64,000 nt of DNA from Rhea pennata (GCF_028389875.1 NC_084670.1:16835383-16899382); one strand, 5' to 3'. Shown: positions 1 to 15,061, counted from the stretch's first letter. Notes: generated from the sequence alone by a model not told the origin. Made by a program: numbers and translations.

Positions 1-380
1 GGAACAACACCTTCATCTCTAAAGCCTTCATGGGCATCTCTCACAGTACTAAGACATGAGAAACCAGGACACAAGGCAACATAGCCCTTCAGTCAGCAAC
101 TCTTCTCATTAGGCTGGTCTGAATCTATACCAGGAAGATAGTGAGATGCTGGGTAATATTTTCAAGTTTTGCTTTTTAAAGGGAATACAAGTTTAAGTGA
201 TTTCTTCATCTCAGTAGAAGACTACACAACTATTTCACAGCCACATCCACTATTAATAGATGCAAACACTTCTTCAGAGTTTCAAGTAATCAGACGGCTT
301 TACAAACATGCCTTCTGCTGGAAAGGGTCCCACTGGGGTCAGTGGGTAATTCTGTTTGTTAAGATACAGGCCCAGGTCTT

Positions 381-395
381 ACACACACACACACA
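381..395. repeat. (AC)7 microsatellite
   Basis: Short perfect AC dinucleotide run. Confidence 0.9.
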
Positions 396-2480
396 GAAGA
401 GAAAATATTATTTTACTCATGCTTTAGATACATGAAAAGTGACTCAAAGGAGTTAGTTTGTCCAAGTGGTGCTGTTTCACCCAGGTAGTTTACATAAGTA
501 AGTTTTCAATTTCTGCTCTAGTACTAGAACATAAAACAACACAGGGATTCAGTTAAGCAGTATCCTTACTAAATAATTAATGGTTGAGAGTCATGTAGGT
601 AACGTTTAGAGGAGCTAAAGACTTTGACCTCAGCCAAGCAACAAGTCACCTCAGTCGACTTTACCCACTGTACCGACAAGCTCCCCAGCATTTTTACTTT
701 TTGAAAATGCTTAACAGATTTATTTCTTCACATGTTCTCTATGGAACAGCTCACTCATGGAAAGAGAGACCAACCTCTTCTAGATGGCATAAATCACCCA
801 TGTATCTGCCATTGTGTGGAGAAATTCTTTTGGGGAGCAGCATTCTCCCTTGCCTGAGCTGAACTTGAGCTATCTCACAGAGTCTTACCAGGGCCAGCTT
901 AATTCTGTACATAGCTGGTTCATGAGAAACACAATATTTGTTTTGTCTGCTATGGGATAATGCACTGGGCATTTTCTCAGCTGGCATTTTGCATACTTCG
1001 TCGAAACAGGAATTTCCATCAACTGGCAGCTAAGCAGTGGTGGGGAGACTGCTGTCAAAGCACGATTCTTTAAAAGTCAACTTTGGCCGCATTGTTGCCA
1101 TGACACATGGCCCCGAGGAGCACGGACGAAACTCAGATGCGCAGGGCATTCTTAGCATTTGTGGTCTTCCCACGTGCTTTGTTACAATAGGTTGCACCAG
1201 CACAGCCAGGATCAACTTTTAGATTTACTTGGTTGAACAAACAGATCATTTGGGAGGCAGAGGCAGAATTTTGATTATTTATATTGCGTGCTCCTATCGC
1301 CTCACCTTCACCATGCCTCAAATACTCTTCTGCCCTTCTTTCTTTGCAGGGGAGAAGTCTCTTGCTGAATTAAAGAAAAACATGGGTTAGGTACCACAGG
1401 TGCACATGACCAGGACTAAAAGGTAAAAGTGAGAATAGCGCTATGTGGAAATTTATACTAAATAACAACTTTTGACATCTTTCTTACAGAAAAGAATGGG
1501 AAGACAGCATTTGTTTCACTGATGGATGCATTTCCCAGAAATACACTAGCAATACCAGGCCAAATGGGAGAGAGAGAAGAGACGGGAGACCAGGCTAGGC
1601 TAAGTGCTTTGCAATTTGTTCTTGTGGTGGCTGCCCTGGGAAAATTAGACTATAAGACTTTTTCCTAGTATTTGACAGCATTTTTAGTAAAGTATGCTAT
1701 TTTATTAGCTTGGCAAGACAAGATCAGCTCCTGCAGTATTGTTCCATGGGCCTCACGAAGGCTAATATGACTTGGTACAGGGACACCAGTACTGCACGGG
1801 TCCATCCTGGGCTGCCCCAGGAGCTCAGGGAAAGGGCAGGGCAAAGGGCTGCCAGAAGGAAGAGAAGGATAAAGTCTTGGGGAAGCCATGGCTCCTGATA
1901 CAGGGCTGCATAACATGACTGGAATCATGCACACATTGGTTTTTCTTTCCTTCAGTCTATCACTGAAAAAATAAATTTAATCTACTCCCTAAAAAAAAGA
2001 AAAAAAAGCTTTAAAATGCTGACTGATATAGGTTAATATTTTCTAAAGGATCCAAGACCTTTGCAAAGCGATTTGAGTTGTTTATTCATATACGTTTATT
2101 ACATATACAATTATACATTTCCCTTTTCTGCTGAGCCAGCTGACCTGTTGGCAGCACCCCTGCAGGTGTGGCAGGCTGTCCTTTGGTTTTATTGCCTGAA
2201 GAGCCTTGCAAGCTCAAGTAAGATGCAGTGACACTTGGCTGTAGCATTCTTTTTGCTTTTTTTTAAGTTTGTATTTCCTGTTCCTTCCAGGAGCTGGCTG
2301 CCTGAGAAAGTATCCTCAGCCTTTCCTATCGCTCATCTTTTGCCTTGGTTTGTAAACGCTTGGTACATTTTTGGTGCTGACTTGGTCAACAATCTGCAAA
2401 TGTATATATGAAACAGTATATTTACATGAAAATGATTAAGTGGAATTAGTGTTGTATCCTCAAGAAAAAGATTATGGAGG

Positions 2481-2525
2481 TATATGTGTATATACATATA
2501 TATGTATATATATATACACACACAA
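2481..2525. repeat. TA/CA-rich microsatellite
   Basis: Interrupted TATATG, TATACA and CACACA units. It explains the low-complexity open frame on the minus strand here. Confidence 0.9.
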
Positions 2526-3602
2526 ACGGTCAACTTTGTGATTTCCCTTGTGTACTTGCAAATGACAAGCAGTTCTTTTGCCAGCTATCTTGGCACTAAG
2601 ATTAGCGTTGGAGACAAACAGATTAATATATCATAAGTTAAAGTAAGAAAGTCAAAGATTTCCAATACGCTTTTTACTGAGTTTATTAATATGCTGTTCT
2701 AACTGTCAGAATAAAGAGGCTGTATAACATGAAAAAATACGCAGATTAGCCTCAGTATGAATGTGTTGAGGCTCATGGCAATAACTATTGCTGTAATCTG
2801 TCACAAAACAGACACAAAAAGATCTTTTCTTCTTCAAAGGAAGAAGTTCAGTAGATCTTCGCCCCTCCATATCGGAACAACATGTGGATGCTTCCACAAG
2901 AAGCTAGGCGTAGCCAGGGGAACAACACCAGCTAGAAGACTTGCAGAGACACCAGGTGATGAGCTCGGTCCTTTTTAGCTTGTGCTGTTCCTTGTCATTT
3001 AATCAAGAGGTTTCTGGATACCTCTAACTCACCAGCTGAAAAAGAATGGAGAATTGGAGCAGTTAAGGTGCAGCTCAAGAAGGGACAGAACTTCTATTGC
3101 TGACAATTTCACTGACAGATAATGAAACTGCATGCTGCAGCGGAGTGCACTGCCTTCGTCAGATAGACTGATGGACCAACAGCAGATGAGGCGCCTTTGA
3201 TAGCACTTAGCTTTTGGTCTTGAGGGAATGGTGAGCTGAAGCACTTGTGGAACTTCAAGATCTGCTCTCTGAATCTCAGTAGATCAGAGCCCATTGCTGT
3301 GTATGCAATATTAGGATCACATTTCCCTATGCATGTGCATGTTATCTGCTCTTTTATTGTCCTGCAAGGAGTGTTGTACTGAGAATTTATAATTAGAATA
3401 CTGTTGAGTAACTTAGTAGTATCAGCAGCTTTCTCATCTGACTATTCACCTTCTTTCTTCAGATCATTTATGAATGTGCTGAAGAGCGCAAAATCCAACA
3501 GAAAACCCTCGGGAGTCAGTCAGTCAGTCCTGTCTACTGAGAAAATAACGTTTATTCCTAATCTTGTTTATTCTCATTTGTTCAATTATTTGTCCATGTA
3601 AG

Positions 3603-4390
3603 AAATCACAAAATGTTGGTTGGAAGAGACCTCTGGAGATCTCTAGTCCAGCCTCCCACTCAAAGCAGGACTATCACCAATGCTAGCTGGTCTAGCTGAT
3701 TCCTGAGAATGTCTAAGGATAGCATTTCCACCACCCTTCTGGGTGACCTTGTTCGGTGCTGCAACATTGTAACAAAAAAGTTTTTCCTAATGTCCAGCTT
3801 GAACTTCTCAAGGCATGGCTTCTGACCACAGCCACTTGTTTTATCATCTGCATCTATTGAGATGAATTTGTCTCCACTGTGTATGTCAGTGCCCTTCAAG
3901 TAGTCACAGGTTGATATTAGCCTGAGTCTTCTCTTTTCCGGGTTAAACAAGTCTAACTACCCCAATCTCTCCTTGTAGGTCAGGCGCCACAGACCTCTAA
4001 TGACTTCGGTAATCCTCTGCTGGACAATCTCCAGTATCTCAATATCCCTCTTGACCTGAGAGCCCCAAAGTGGATACAATATTCCAGATATGGCCTCACC
4101 AGTACAAAGTACAGGGAAATAATAACTTCTCTCAGTTTGCTGGCCATGATCCTCCTAATGCAGCCCAATATACTGTTTGCATATTTGTAGAGTGTGAACC
4201 TGGTACCCATGTTAGCCTTCAAGTCCTGTTGAGTCAGGCTTTTACTCAGCCTGTTGGTTCTTGCCCTGTTTGGGTGCATGGGGGTGCTGCATCCATGGCA
4301 GATCTCTGCTCTTCCCCTTGTAACTTCAACAGTAACTTTACAAGGTTACTGTTAACCTCGTTCTCAGATTTCACCGGGTTTATCTGAATT
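3603..4390 (-). mobile_element. CR1 LINE fragment, minus strand
   Basis: On the minus strand, 4279-3980 encodes the C-terminal reverse-transcriptase region typical of CR1 (NSILGCIRRIMASKLREVI, then LYFVLVRPYLEYCIHFGAL). The sequence continues to a CR1 3' end (plus-strand ATCACAAAATG and GGTTGGAAGAGACC at 3605-3635). It is 5'-truncated, with frame breaks and stops, so it is an old dead copy. CR1 is the dominant LINE of birds. Confidence 0.9.
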
Positions 4391-7300
4391 CTCCCACAGA
4401 TTGGCACAAAGGCCAAGTCAGACCAAATATTCCAAACATAAAGGGCAAAAGCTAGATCAAACTGAATTACTACTGTTAAAAAAAAACACTATTTTTTATT
4501 TATAGTACAAATCTCCTATCCTTTCACTTGATTCCACCCAAAAATAATTTCCTCACATTTAGTTCAATGTAATCACCTGTCTGTATTCAACTCCAGGGAA
4601 CTAAGCTAAATTACACCAGTGAAAAATCTCATTTTCCTTTCCTGGTGCGGTCTTGAAACTGATGATTACAAATCTTTTTCCCCAAATTCTGAGGACTTCT
4701 TATGACCTTTAATTGCTGAACATGAAAGCTTTGTAATACAAAAAACTTATACATCAGTTTCATGGGAAGCATTCCAATTTTTGAGCTATACACTGCAAAA
4801 TTTCTGTACTGTTGCTCACATTGCTGTCTGATGTGTTGATATTTCAAAATCTCTACCTTTCTACATTTGGTGGTAATTTAATATTTTATGGAACTCCAGC
4901 TGCTTTAATTTTAGGTAGACATATGAGATGCAAGCATTGCCAGTCACATTATTTGAAAGGAATGAATGTTGAATGAGTGTTGTCTTTCTTAAGCTACTAG
5001 AAGAAATCAGTTCACATACAGAATATGCTTGCCAGTAGCTTTGTTGACTCCTTGAGTTCAGCTGTGTTTGAAATGTGTTTGGGAGCTCAAGAGGAGAGAA
5101 TCAGTCATGCCTTTAACAACATAGCCACAAAGACAAAATCAGCACGGAAAGTAGATAGCCCTCATATTGACTCATCTGAAAGCAGTAACAAAAAAATATA
5201 CTTCATGCATTTTGCCAGTTGTGCTCTTTTCTGCTATGACACTTATAACCTAGTACTTCAGAGTGCTCATATTCTTAGTTCCTTCAGGATCAGAGAATAA
5301 ATACCATATGCTAATGAGCACAGTAAGTGGGAATGGAAGAAATTTCATTGTGTAACTAAATTAAATATAATTATTTAATGATTATGGTAGTAGTATTACA
5401 GGATATATAAACCTAAAGTATAATTATCTGCTCAGTTTAACAATGCGTTAATGCAGGAATGGAACTTATTCATTTCTTTCAATTAGAAAGTGACTTGAAA
5501 CAACTTTTTTAATAGCAGAGGTAAAAGCCCTCTTTTATTTATTTTTCATGAAAGAAAGAAGATAAAGACATATTTTTAAAGAAGATAGCTAAAGATTGCA
5601 GGCATTTCCAGTTCTGGGTACTTCTCTTTCAACACCTGAAAGCAGTCTGAAGGTCAAAGGCTTGGCAAAATGCCTTGGAAAAAGTGACATCTGAGGTATC
5701 CTAAGTAGGACACACCAAAATATGAGTCACTTCTTAAAATCTCACTAGAAACAGTGAAGATGACAAGACAGTGTCATGTGGGAAGTATTTTGTTACAAAC
5801 AGCAGAGCTGCTCTGGGTACAAAATGAGGCTATAACCCAACACTGATTAACAAAGCAGATATATCAATAGCTGTTGTATTTTAACAGCTGTCAGAGGTCC
5901 CAGATTACTTTTGCTGTGTATATTGTCATCTCTTGATTATAAAGAGATACATATACATGAAAGTAAGGCAACAGTGACATCATGATTTAAAAATACTCTA
6001 ATAGCGTGAGATGAAAGTCAAGATTTTACCAACCAACAGAAAATGCATCATTTTCCCATTTTAAAGTTGGCTAGTAGGGATCTAAAACTTACCTTTTTCA
6101 TCTCCACTGTCTTATCCAGGTATAAGGTTTGCCTTCCACTATCAGCACTATCAGCTATTTTAATGGAATTAGTTGTTAAAGTAATAAGGAAATAAATTAC
6201 TGTTTCCAAGAGGACCACTTTGCATTTGGAAATATTATTTTTCTCTACTGCATCAGATTAAAGCTTTCTTAAACACAGACAAACAAAAGAAAACTAAGAC
6301 ATTACTAGCCAATCATCATAGTGTTCTGTGTTAGGTGTTCCTTTCCTAATGAGTCAGAAAAAGTCACTTTTAATACATAGAGCTGCAATGGAAATGGTTT
6401 ACAATGTTATTAGACAATATTACTGTTTTGACATTAGACAAATACTGTTTTCATTTTGATTTATAAGCTACCATTTAACTTTACCACTTTTCCTCGATAA
6501 CCAGATACCTGGGGGCAGATTCCACCCTGTCACTGCTGCAAGGGCAGGGTCATTCCAGCAAAGTCACTGCAGTTCAAAGCATGTGCAGAAAGCAAACCAG
6601 ACCCATATACATTTATGTTTCTTGCCATTTAATATACAAACAATTTTCATAGAATGGGGTATAGCTAGCTATTTTTGATTGATCATGATAATTTTTTGTG
6701 GTGGTGTGCATGATATAATAGTCTGCAGTGTCCCTGGGGCACCTAATGATGCAAGTCCCTATATTTAGAAGTTGTATCTGCTGAATAAAAGGTACGTACA
6801 TTTTACTAATTATCCATTCCTCAGTGGAAGAGAAATCATTACTCTAACCTTTATTCTTTAATTTCAGTAAACCACACACACATCTACCCTGCATAGGCAC
6901 ACCAATCTCCATTGTATGTACAGTGTTAGATCAGTTGTCTAGAAACCTGTTTGTGCATAATGATATTTGCCTGTTAAACTGTAAACCCCTGCAAGACCGT
7001 ATTTTTGCTAGTTTTGCAAAGGCAATGCTATCTCCTTCTCCCTCTTCAACCTCTTCTCCCAAAATGCCCTTTAATTTTTTTTCTAATTAAATTTCTACAC
7101 TTTGTGTCTGTGTGAGAGTTTTCTCATTGTGTCTCTGTTTCAACCAGCTTCATTCCCCCGCAACAACGAAACTGTCAGCTACCAGCCAGAAATGTGTGTG
7201 TGCAAGAGACAGCTTTCCTGGCATCTAGCCCATGAAATTTGGAAGCCGTCCCCAAAAGAGAAAATGTAAGTTATGGACACTGGGGTCTTCAAAGTGAAAT

Positions 7301-7985
7301 GCAAAATCCACCTCTAGTGGACTTCTAGTCCTCTGCTCAGTAACATCACATTATAAACCAACATGCAGCATATAAAATAAACACTGCCTTGCTCCTGTTG
7401 ACTAAAGGGAGAAGGATCTTTGTATGCCTGTTTTATTTTTGGGAGGCAACTGTTCACTATCGCAATGAGGTTTGTAAAAGAATTTTTATGTAAGGACCTA
7501 GAGCTGTGGAGGTTCTCCAAAACTGGCAGCACATTGCGCCCTGACAGGGTGGTAAGCGAGACATGTTCATAACTGACTCTTTACAGTTCTGTGCACTCTC
7601 TCCACTGACCCCCCACCCAACGTCTGCAGGTGAAAGCAACCTTAGCTCGCACAAAGCAGACACAGGGAACGAAGCACCTATCAGGTTGATGAGCTCTCAG
7701 AAGCGAGTCCTGAGCCGAGATGGAAATCAATAGCCCTCTTCACTCCTTGGCAAGATTGGCAGCACTGGATGGCAATTAAAGTTTACCCAGCTGCCAAGTG
7801 CCCTAATTAAACATACACAAGAAATTCCACATTTCTCCTTGTACCTGAAACATCCCATGAGCCACATTCATTAAGCTCATTGAGCCAGGCCTGATGCTGT
7901 TGCTAGCTCTGACTTTTTTTTTTTTTACCAAAAAGCTTGACACTGTTGATTGCACCTGGCTCCAGCAGCAGATGGGTCTCCTAGA

Positions 7986-8430
7986 GGATCTCCAGAGGAT
8001 ACTGGGCAGGACGCACGAGCCCTTGCGCCACGCGGCAGCTGCTGGCCGCTCACAGGATTTGCACAAGTTCCTCCCAGCCAGATGTCCCCTCTTCCACCCC
8101 ACCCCCTTGCTCTCCAGCTCCTGCAGGACCTCGCAGCCCAGGGCAGGTCCCATTAGGAGCTGTCCTGTCCCAGCTCCTGCACGTGCTGCCCGGCGCTCTC
8201 GCCGTCGCCACGGTCGGGCTCGGGACTCAAGGCCCAGCCAAGCAGCGCCTGCGGCAGAGCATCTGCGGCAGGGCCGGGAGCGAGGTGGGCGCTGGTGTCA
8301 CAGCGAGGCGCCACCGGCCACCGCTGCCACCTCGTGAGCCCTCGCCTCCCCCAGCGGCGACCAGCCTCGCAGGAAGGCACGGCTTTCCCCATGCATGCAA
8401 CGGGAACGCAGACCAGCTTCATTTCGACCC
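7986..8430. other. GC-rich block with moderate CpG
   Basis: GC rises sharply for about 450 bp in an AT-rich surrounding. Overlapping open frames of up to 147 codons on both strands are composition-driven; none resembles a known protein. It may be a weak CpG island or a GC-biased patch. Confidence 0.4.
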
Positions 8431-11400
8431 CCAGGGACCCGTGTGATTCTCTCAAACACCAAACAAAGTCCTGTGTTTTATGTGCGTTTTCACTGCGTTG
8501 TTCATACGCCCTGAGAGAGCTGAGGCAGGTCGGGATTCTAATGAGAAAGGGCAATTTTTCCCTTTTCTTGTAAGGAACAATGTAGCAAAACATTTCTTAC
8601 AGATCTTTACACTCTCTTTAATATTCCTGGCACATCTTTGGTGCTGTGTAAGTAATAAGAACTAATGGACAGCAGAACCCGAACAGTGCAAAGAGTTTCC
8701 AGGAACACCTCCTAATTGTCCTTGACCAAAATATGTGTTTTTTCAGAAGCCTTCAATAATTCAGGTCTGAATCTAATGCAATTAGTGAAGAGAAAAGCCA
8801 TTAAAAGCTCAGAACTCTTATTTTATCATCATGATTATCACTTTATTATGAATTAAAGTGGGAACACCCATTAAGTACTCATGGAGCTGAGAGCCAGGGG
8901 TTAGCTCTGAGAAGAGAGAAGTAAAATACCATCCCACTTAGCCTGACAGCTCAAGACCACAATGCCCGAGACATTACGCTCTATAAACCACCTTGCGTTT
9001 GCACAAAATGGTTAGATTTATTTTAATTAAGCCACAAGATTAGCTGAACTAGAGTTCAACTATATTCAACAAAGAACAAGTAAGCTATGGGGTACATCAA
9101 GGGAGAAAAGACTGGCTAAAAGGGTATCAGTCCTTCCCCTTGAGCCATTCATAACTTTCCAATTTATGTGTGAACTTCTGAGGAGGAGGCAGGTTACAGA
9201 GAACATTAAAGAGTATTAGTTATGTTATGCTTTTTCTGTCCTTTTAACAGTACTTTGCTTCTCATTTACCTGCAGCCTCTGCTATACCAGTTTGGAAGGA
9301 CAGAGAGGCCTTAGAGGCAGGTAGAAATGAATTCACACTGCCAGAAAAGCATAAGGCTGCCTTAGAGCTAATGAAAGGGATACCCATCATCAGAGGAGAA
9401 AAAAAAGAAAAAGATAATTGAAAAGCTCATACTATTTCACATGCAAGAAATAATAGTTAAAAATTTCACTTCATCTGGATGTTCACAAATAAAATACTAT
9501 ACTCATTCTCTTTTAATACAAATAATTCATACGCACATAAACTATTTCAAATAAAGCCTGATCAGCGTTCTCCTTGAAGGAGAAAAAGACCATCTGTCCT
9601 TCATCAGCTGGGTGCAGAAGGGATGCCTGGCTGTTTTATACAAGCTGCCAGTCAGTTCTAGGTTTGGGATCATCTGTCACCAGGGGCAATGGGCCATCTC
9701 CCACACTGGTGAAGTGCTGTGCAATTTGCAGCACCTGAAACATGATTTGTAATTAAATTTGATGAGGCAATAGGACTATAAATTACAGTTTTTACAATTA
9801 GCTGCTGCCATGAATTCTTGTTTGGCATTAGATTCTAGGCATTTTCACTAGGGACAAGGGAAGAAAAGGAGAAAAAGATACATTGTGAACCTTTTTAAAG
9901 ACTATTTTAAAAAATAGAGGAATTTTAGAAGAAAAATCAATAATACTTATCTGTGTAGGAATGTTTTATGAAAAGTCCATTTGCTGTTGATATTACTGTT
10001 GTGGTGGTTATTGTTTTTGTTATCATGAATTTAACTGGACAATATCCCAGTATGACTAGCAAAAGAAAAAAAATAATATTATTTTTTTTAATCTACAGTT
10101 GCCACTATCTGTCTAGGTATGTCACAGCAAGACCAATTTTCTTCTCCTATTTGCAATGATTTGTAAGCATAGCTGTAAGGCACTATTCTGGTCTGGAAAC
10201 CAGCTCCATAAAAATGGCAGCTTATAACCCATTACATACCTGTCGGGTGCATACTTAGTCATACTTGCCGACTATCACGAAAGATAGTCTACAGGGCAAA
10301 AAACCAAGGAGGACTGCCCTGTGGAGAGTGGAATTTGAAGAGAGAGATCATAATCATAGCACGAAAATACAAATGCTGTGATTCCCTGGGGTTTACTGCC
10401 ATTAAGGAATCGGAGCCTGAAAATGCCGCACGGCACGGCCAGCCTCAAACACTGATTCCACTGCACCAGGGCACGATTGAAGATTAGCAACTATTTAATT
10501 CATTTTGGCCTGGAAAGAATTTAAGAAGAATGAGAAGCTTGAATCACAACTCGAGTAAGCCTGAAGCTACCCTGACATAAATTCCCTCCCGACACTTTTC
10601 TATTATTTTGGTGCTTGGATCATCATTCTTGGCATGCTGGGGCCAACAATGCCTTTTATTGTAGCCTGCCCCATTTTCCTCTTGCGCACAAAGGAAAGGC
10701 TGCCTCTGTGCACGCCACGGGCAAATACCATTTTCGCACAAAGTTACATGGGAGAAGCGTGTTTCAGCTTTTGTTTGCGTACTGTAATCTTCAGCCTCAC
10801 TGTGAGCCGGCTGGGTCACTCATAAGCAGGGCCTTTGGACTCAGAGGTCACTTCTTTTCATAATGAAAAACCTGTCACACAGAATCATCCTGGCAAATGT
10901 CAATTTTAATGAACATATCACAAATGAACCACCATGATAAACACTCCACCCATAAAATGCTACTCTGCAACATACAACGTGCAGTACCCAAACACGAAAA
11001 AGTGGTGGAGGTGAAAAGTCTGGGAAAGGTGTAGGAATGGCTGGGATGCTTTTTACAAACTATGGCTGGGGAAGGAGTTCAGTGGAAAGTCTGATGCAGC
11101 CCAATATGAGAAATGAGAAAATGTAGACTTCTGAAACAGAAGACCAGCTTAGGAAAGAAGAAGAAATATCTAATGCACCCAATGCAAAGGATCAGCTCAT
11201 GAATGAGAAGTCCTGGAGTGAAACTACAACAACCAGTTGTAAACAGAAGAATAAAATTTGAGACATAGAAAAAAGCAAAAGCTATTTGCAGAGCATAATG
11301 AAAAATTCAAACTCTTTCAGGGGCTTAAAGGTATTTAAATGTAAATGAGCTTACTTCAGCCAGCCCAGGATCAAGAAATGCTTAGAAATTGTGGCATTTT

Positions 11401-12825
11401 TTTAATGCAGAGTAATCATAACTTTTGAGCATCCAGGTATTCAGCATACTCTCTGACAAAAAAAAACATATGAGCGTGATGTTCTGAGTATGTATGTGAT
11501 TTCCTCATTAAATAAAACGGAGGTATATTCAAGGAGATATAGCACCTTCAAAGATGGGTTTTGTATTCATCTGTTTAGGTAAGACCAAGTCCCCTACAAA
11601 TGTGCCCAAGCCCCAACATTTATTGCAAATTTGTATTTTTTATGGAAAATAAGTAGGAAATCCTTAGAAAGAGCTGCACAGGAGAGCTGCTTTATGAAAG
11701 CAATAACATATTCTTAAAATTTATGACTGGGTTAGGAGCTGACGAAAGGTTCTAGATCGACAGCTAGAAAACAAAGTCCACTACAGAAAGCTTACGTTAG
11801 AGGTAGGGGAAGACAACAGTCTTCACCTCTGTCACACCACCTGTGTCCACGGATCAGGTGCTGCAGCAGTCGCCCCTGGGACCACTAGCTGCCAGTATCC
11901 CTAAATAATGTCCCTGGCCTTCTGCTGTAAGGACCAGTAAGGAGGTAGATTAGCGACAATTATTATGGAGATTTCTGTGGTCTGGACATTTTCCCACTGA
12001 GACTGTGAGAATAAAGTGCACTGGCAAACCTAGTGTTATCGAGCAGTCAGCAGCAGGAAAGGCTGAAAACTCATTTTCCTCCTAAATCCCTTCTTCCTTC
12101 CCTGTAAAGGTCAGCAGTCCCATCACCTTTCCTTTCACAGGAGTACTGGAAGTTGGGAAAACCTTTGACTCCTCCATCCCTTATCCCTTCTCTCCTCCCA
12201 AAACATGTCTAGTTTCTGACATTTCTTTCTCTACAACTCAGTCGAAGAGTTTGGCTTGACTTGGCCATCTCCACGTGACGGCACCAACGACATCCCATGG
12301 GTCACCCCCAACAACCTGCTTCAAATGTTGCATTTGAAGTCACCCAGTGCAATGATCCCTCAGCTCATCAGCCTAAAACCGGAGTCTCTCACCGTTCTTC
12401 AAGCTCAGGCTGCTCAGAGCAAGCCCCCAGCTCGTGTGAACTGCCCAGGTGCACCTGGCTTCGGGACAGACATATTTTCCAGCGGCAGCTCTGCCCCTCG
12501 CTCCTCCTTTGAAATTCCAGCCCTGGTCTCAGCAAGCTCTAGCACCATTTCTTACAGGCACATCCCCGATGCTCCTTTAAAGCACTCCAAGAATGATGTT
12601 TTCCCTCCTTTCTTCTGCTATTTCATCTCTCCTGCCTCTCCACATGGGAATATTTTGCCTTTTCTTTTAAATCCCTCTTTACACTCACTCTCGCCAGATT
12701 GATCACAGTGCAAACACAGTAACACCCAGCTGTTGGTGATGGCCTCCCCAGGAGTTATGCCACCTTGAGATGCAACTGCCCTGTCTCCCACGTTTTTATA
12801 TCCAGGGCTGCCAAAAAAGCTGGGC

Positions 12826-12841
12826 GGGGGGGGGGGGGGGG
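12826..12841. repeat. Poly-G run of 16
   Basis: Sixteen consecutive G, possible collapse or expansion site in assembly and a G-quadruplex former. Confidence 0.9.
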
Positions 12842-15027
12842 CAGGCACAACTGGTGGGGACAGGACCCTTCACACATGGGAAGTTTAACGAGAGGAAAAA
12901 AATTACTTCCTCCAGCTTCCCTGTTTGTACAGCAGTCACCACAACCCCCAACTCGAGCAAGTCAGCAACCCCAAAACTCCTCTCCAGGGCTCTGCCCTTT
13001 GCTGTCAGCCCCCATTTCTGTTGAAACACTCAGCTTTTAGCCTTGCTTAAAATGGGATTTTTTAAGATCTCTGGTTGAGAACTTTGTGCTGTTTTTCTTA
13101 AAGCACCTAGTGAATTCCTGGGCACTGCCAATTTACCAGTGGGAAGGCCATTTCTATTTCCAGATAGTATGAAAAGGAATAGATCTGGTTGCATTTGTTT
13201 CTAGTATTTGATAAATGCTTCACACACTGATGAGAAATTATAGTATTCCTATGCCCAGTTTATTCTATAGTGTGTGATTAGTAATATATATCACTTTAGC
13301 TGATTGACTCTTGGACTCACCTAAAAAGCAAAGCTGAAAGACTTCATGTAAATGTGTAAAGATGGAAAATGAAACAAGAAATGATACACATTTGAAAATA
13401 TTTGTGTTATTGGATTCCTAGTGCATCGTTCTAAGTATTAACATGCCTTGCACCACATAGCTATGCTGTTTCTACATCTGAAAAGACACAGAGCTATTGT
13501 CATGGTTTCTACATTTGAAAGCTTGTTAAATTTTCCTCTCGTAACCTCTGCAGGTTATAAAAAGATCTGTCCATAGTTAAATATGTAGTTAATTTGTATT
13601 TAAAGACATTTTTCGAAACTCAACCTAGGCTTATTTTATTCAGAAGAGCACAGAGGTTTATGGCTGGCATTTACCTAAGCTTCTAAATGTATTCTGATGA
13701 TGTAAAATCTTATTTTAACTTGCTTATAAAGATTTCTGTTAGTAGGTGGCTATAATGTGTTATTCTGTTTGTAGCTAATGTCTTTAAAAAGAAAAGGTAT
13801 CAAAGATCGTAATTATATTACAAAGTCTGTATTGTACTCTAGTATCAGAGCAGCAGCAGAGAGTTGTGCCTGTGATGCCTGAACGTAAACATGAGCCAAA
13901 CTGCTGTGAAAATGGAAACCTGGAAAAGGGAGAGGTATCAGCAGCAGGGAAGTGAGCCAACGCTGGAGAAGACTGGTCAAAGTTCACCCAAACCAGCCAT
14001 CATGTAGAGGGTATATAGGGTAACTGTAAGACATGTATTAAGTAACAAAGCATAAGATGAGCAGCCAAACTAGACAAAAAACAAGCTGAAAATGGTTAAC
14101 AACTGGAAGCCAGTAAGATTTATAAAAGCATGCTGTGAAGCTAAGCGAAAAGGTGCTGATACCATTTATACAGCGTTCCTAGGCAATCTGACCCAGAATA
14201 GAAATTCCTATGAAAGCATGGATGTATCTTTGAAGATTATTACACCTAAAGCCCACTCTGATTTAGGACACCAACTAAGTGCTTTTAACTTCAAGCTCAC
14301 GCTGAAATCCCACTGAAGACAACAACGCTTAAAGCATGTGCTTGAATGATTTCCTGCATGAAGACGAAGTTGGAAGGAAGGTGTCTTTACCCCAGCCATA
14401 TCCACTTGTCCAGATGCCGTTTGGGTTGGAAGGGTTCATCCTTCTCAAAAGCATCTGACAAACGAGGGTAAGTGCCTAGATGGAACAGAAATCTCATATT
14501 GCTTGGCAACTTTTTTTAACTTGCAAAGCAAGAATGACAGCCAAAGGATGAAACATTCCCTGCAGAGAAGAAATGAGCTTAGGGAGAGATCGCCTTTCCG
14601 CCTTGATTCCACACAATACACGGACAGGGTATAAATCACAGAGATGTTACCAGGAAGAACTTAGCAGGAAGGCAAGGATAAGAAAACAGGCTGAAGCAAA
14701 AATACTGGGAGAGGGTGGTGGCAGCATGGGTATGTTTTGAATGCCAGAGAAGGGGAGGATTAGTGACTTGTCCCTTTTCATATGTTAGTACCTCTGCAAG
14801 GATCTGACCTGAAATGCAGAGTTCAACATTATGTTAATACTCCTTATGTACGTTCCACTGAATTTAGGAAGAAAGGAGTAAAATGCATTTCTGCATTAGA
14901 GCCTGAGTCTTCAGCAGTCTGATAGACCTCCCTGCTCCTGCTCCCAAGCATCCAAGTGGGCATCTCACAGTTCATCACGCACAGGTACAGGATGGAATTT
15001 GTTTTGAAGCCAGATGTCAAAAGGACA

Positions 15028-15031
<4 letters not shown>

Positions 15032-15061
<30 letters not shown>
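15032..15061. repeat. Poly-T run of 30
   Basis: Thirty consecutive T. On the minus strand it could be a retroposon poly(A) tail, but no retrogene or SINE body was recognised beside it. Confidence 0.9.

Noticed and set aside
12256-12702. 148-codon plus-strand frame
   Set aside because: Pro/Ser-rich, no domain, no splice or promoter context; overlapping frames on the other strand.
14417-14445. GTTTGGGTTGGAAGGG as a CR1 3' end
   Set aside because: Only about 16 bases match and no CR1 body follows; could be chance.
14750-14850. Another MIR-like segment (GTGACTTGTCCC and following)
   Set aside because: Only one short block fits; spacing of later blocks is poor.
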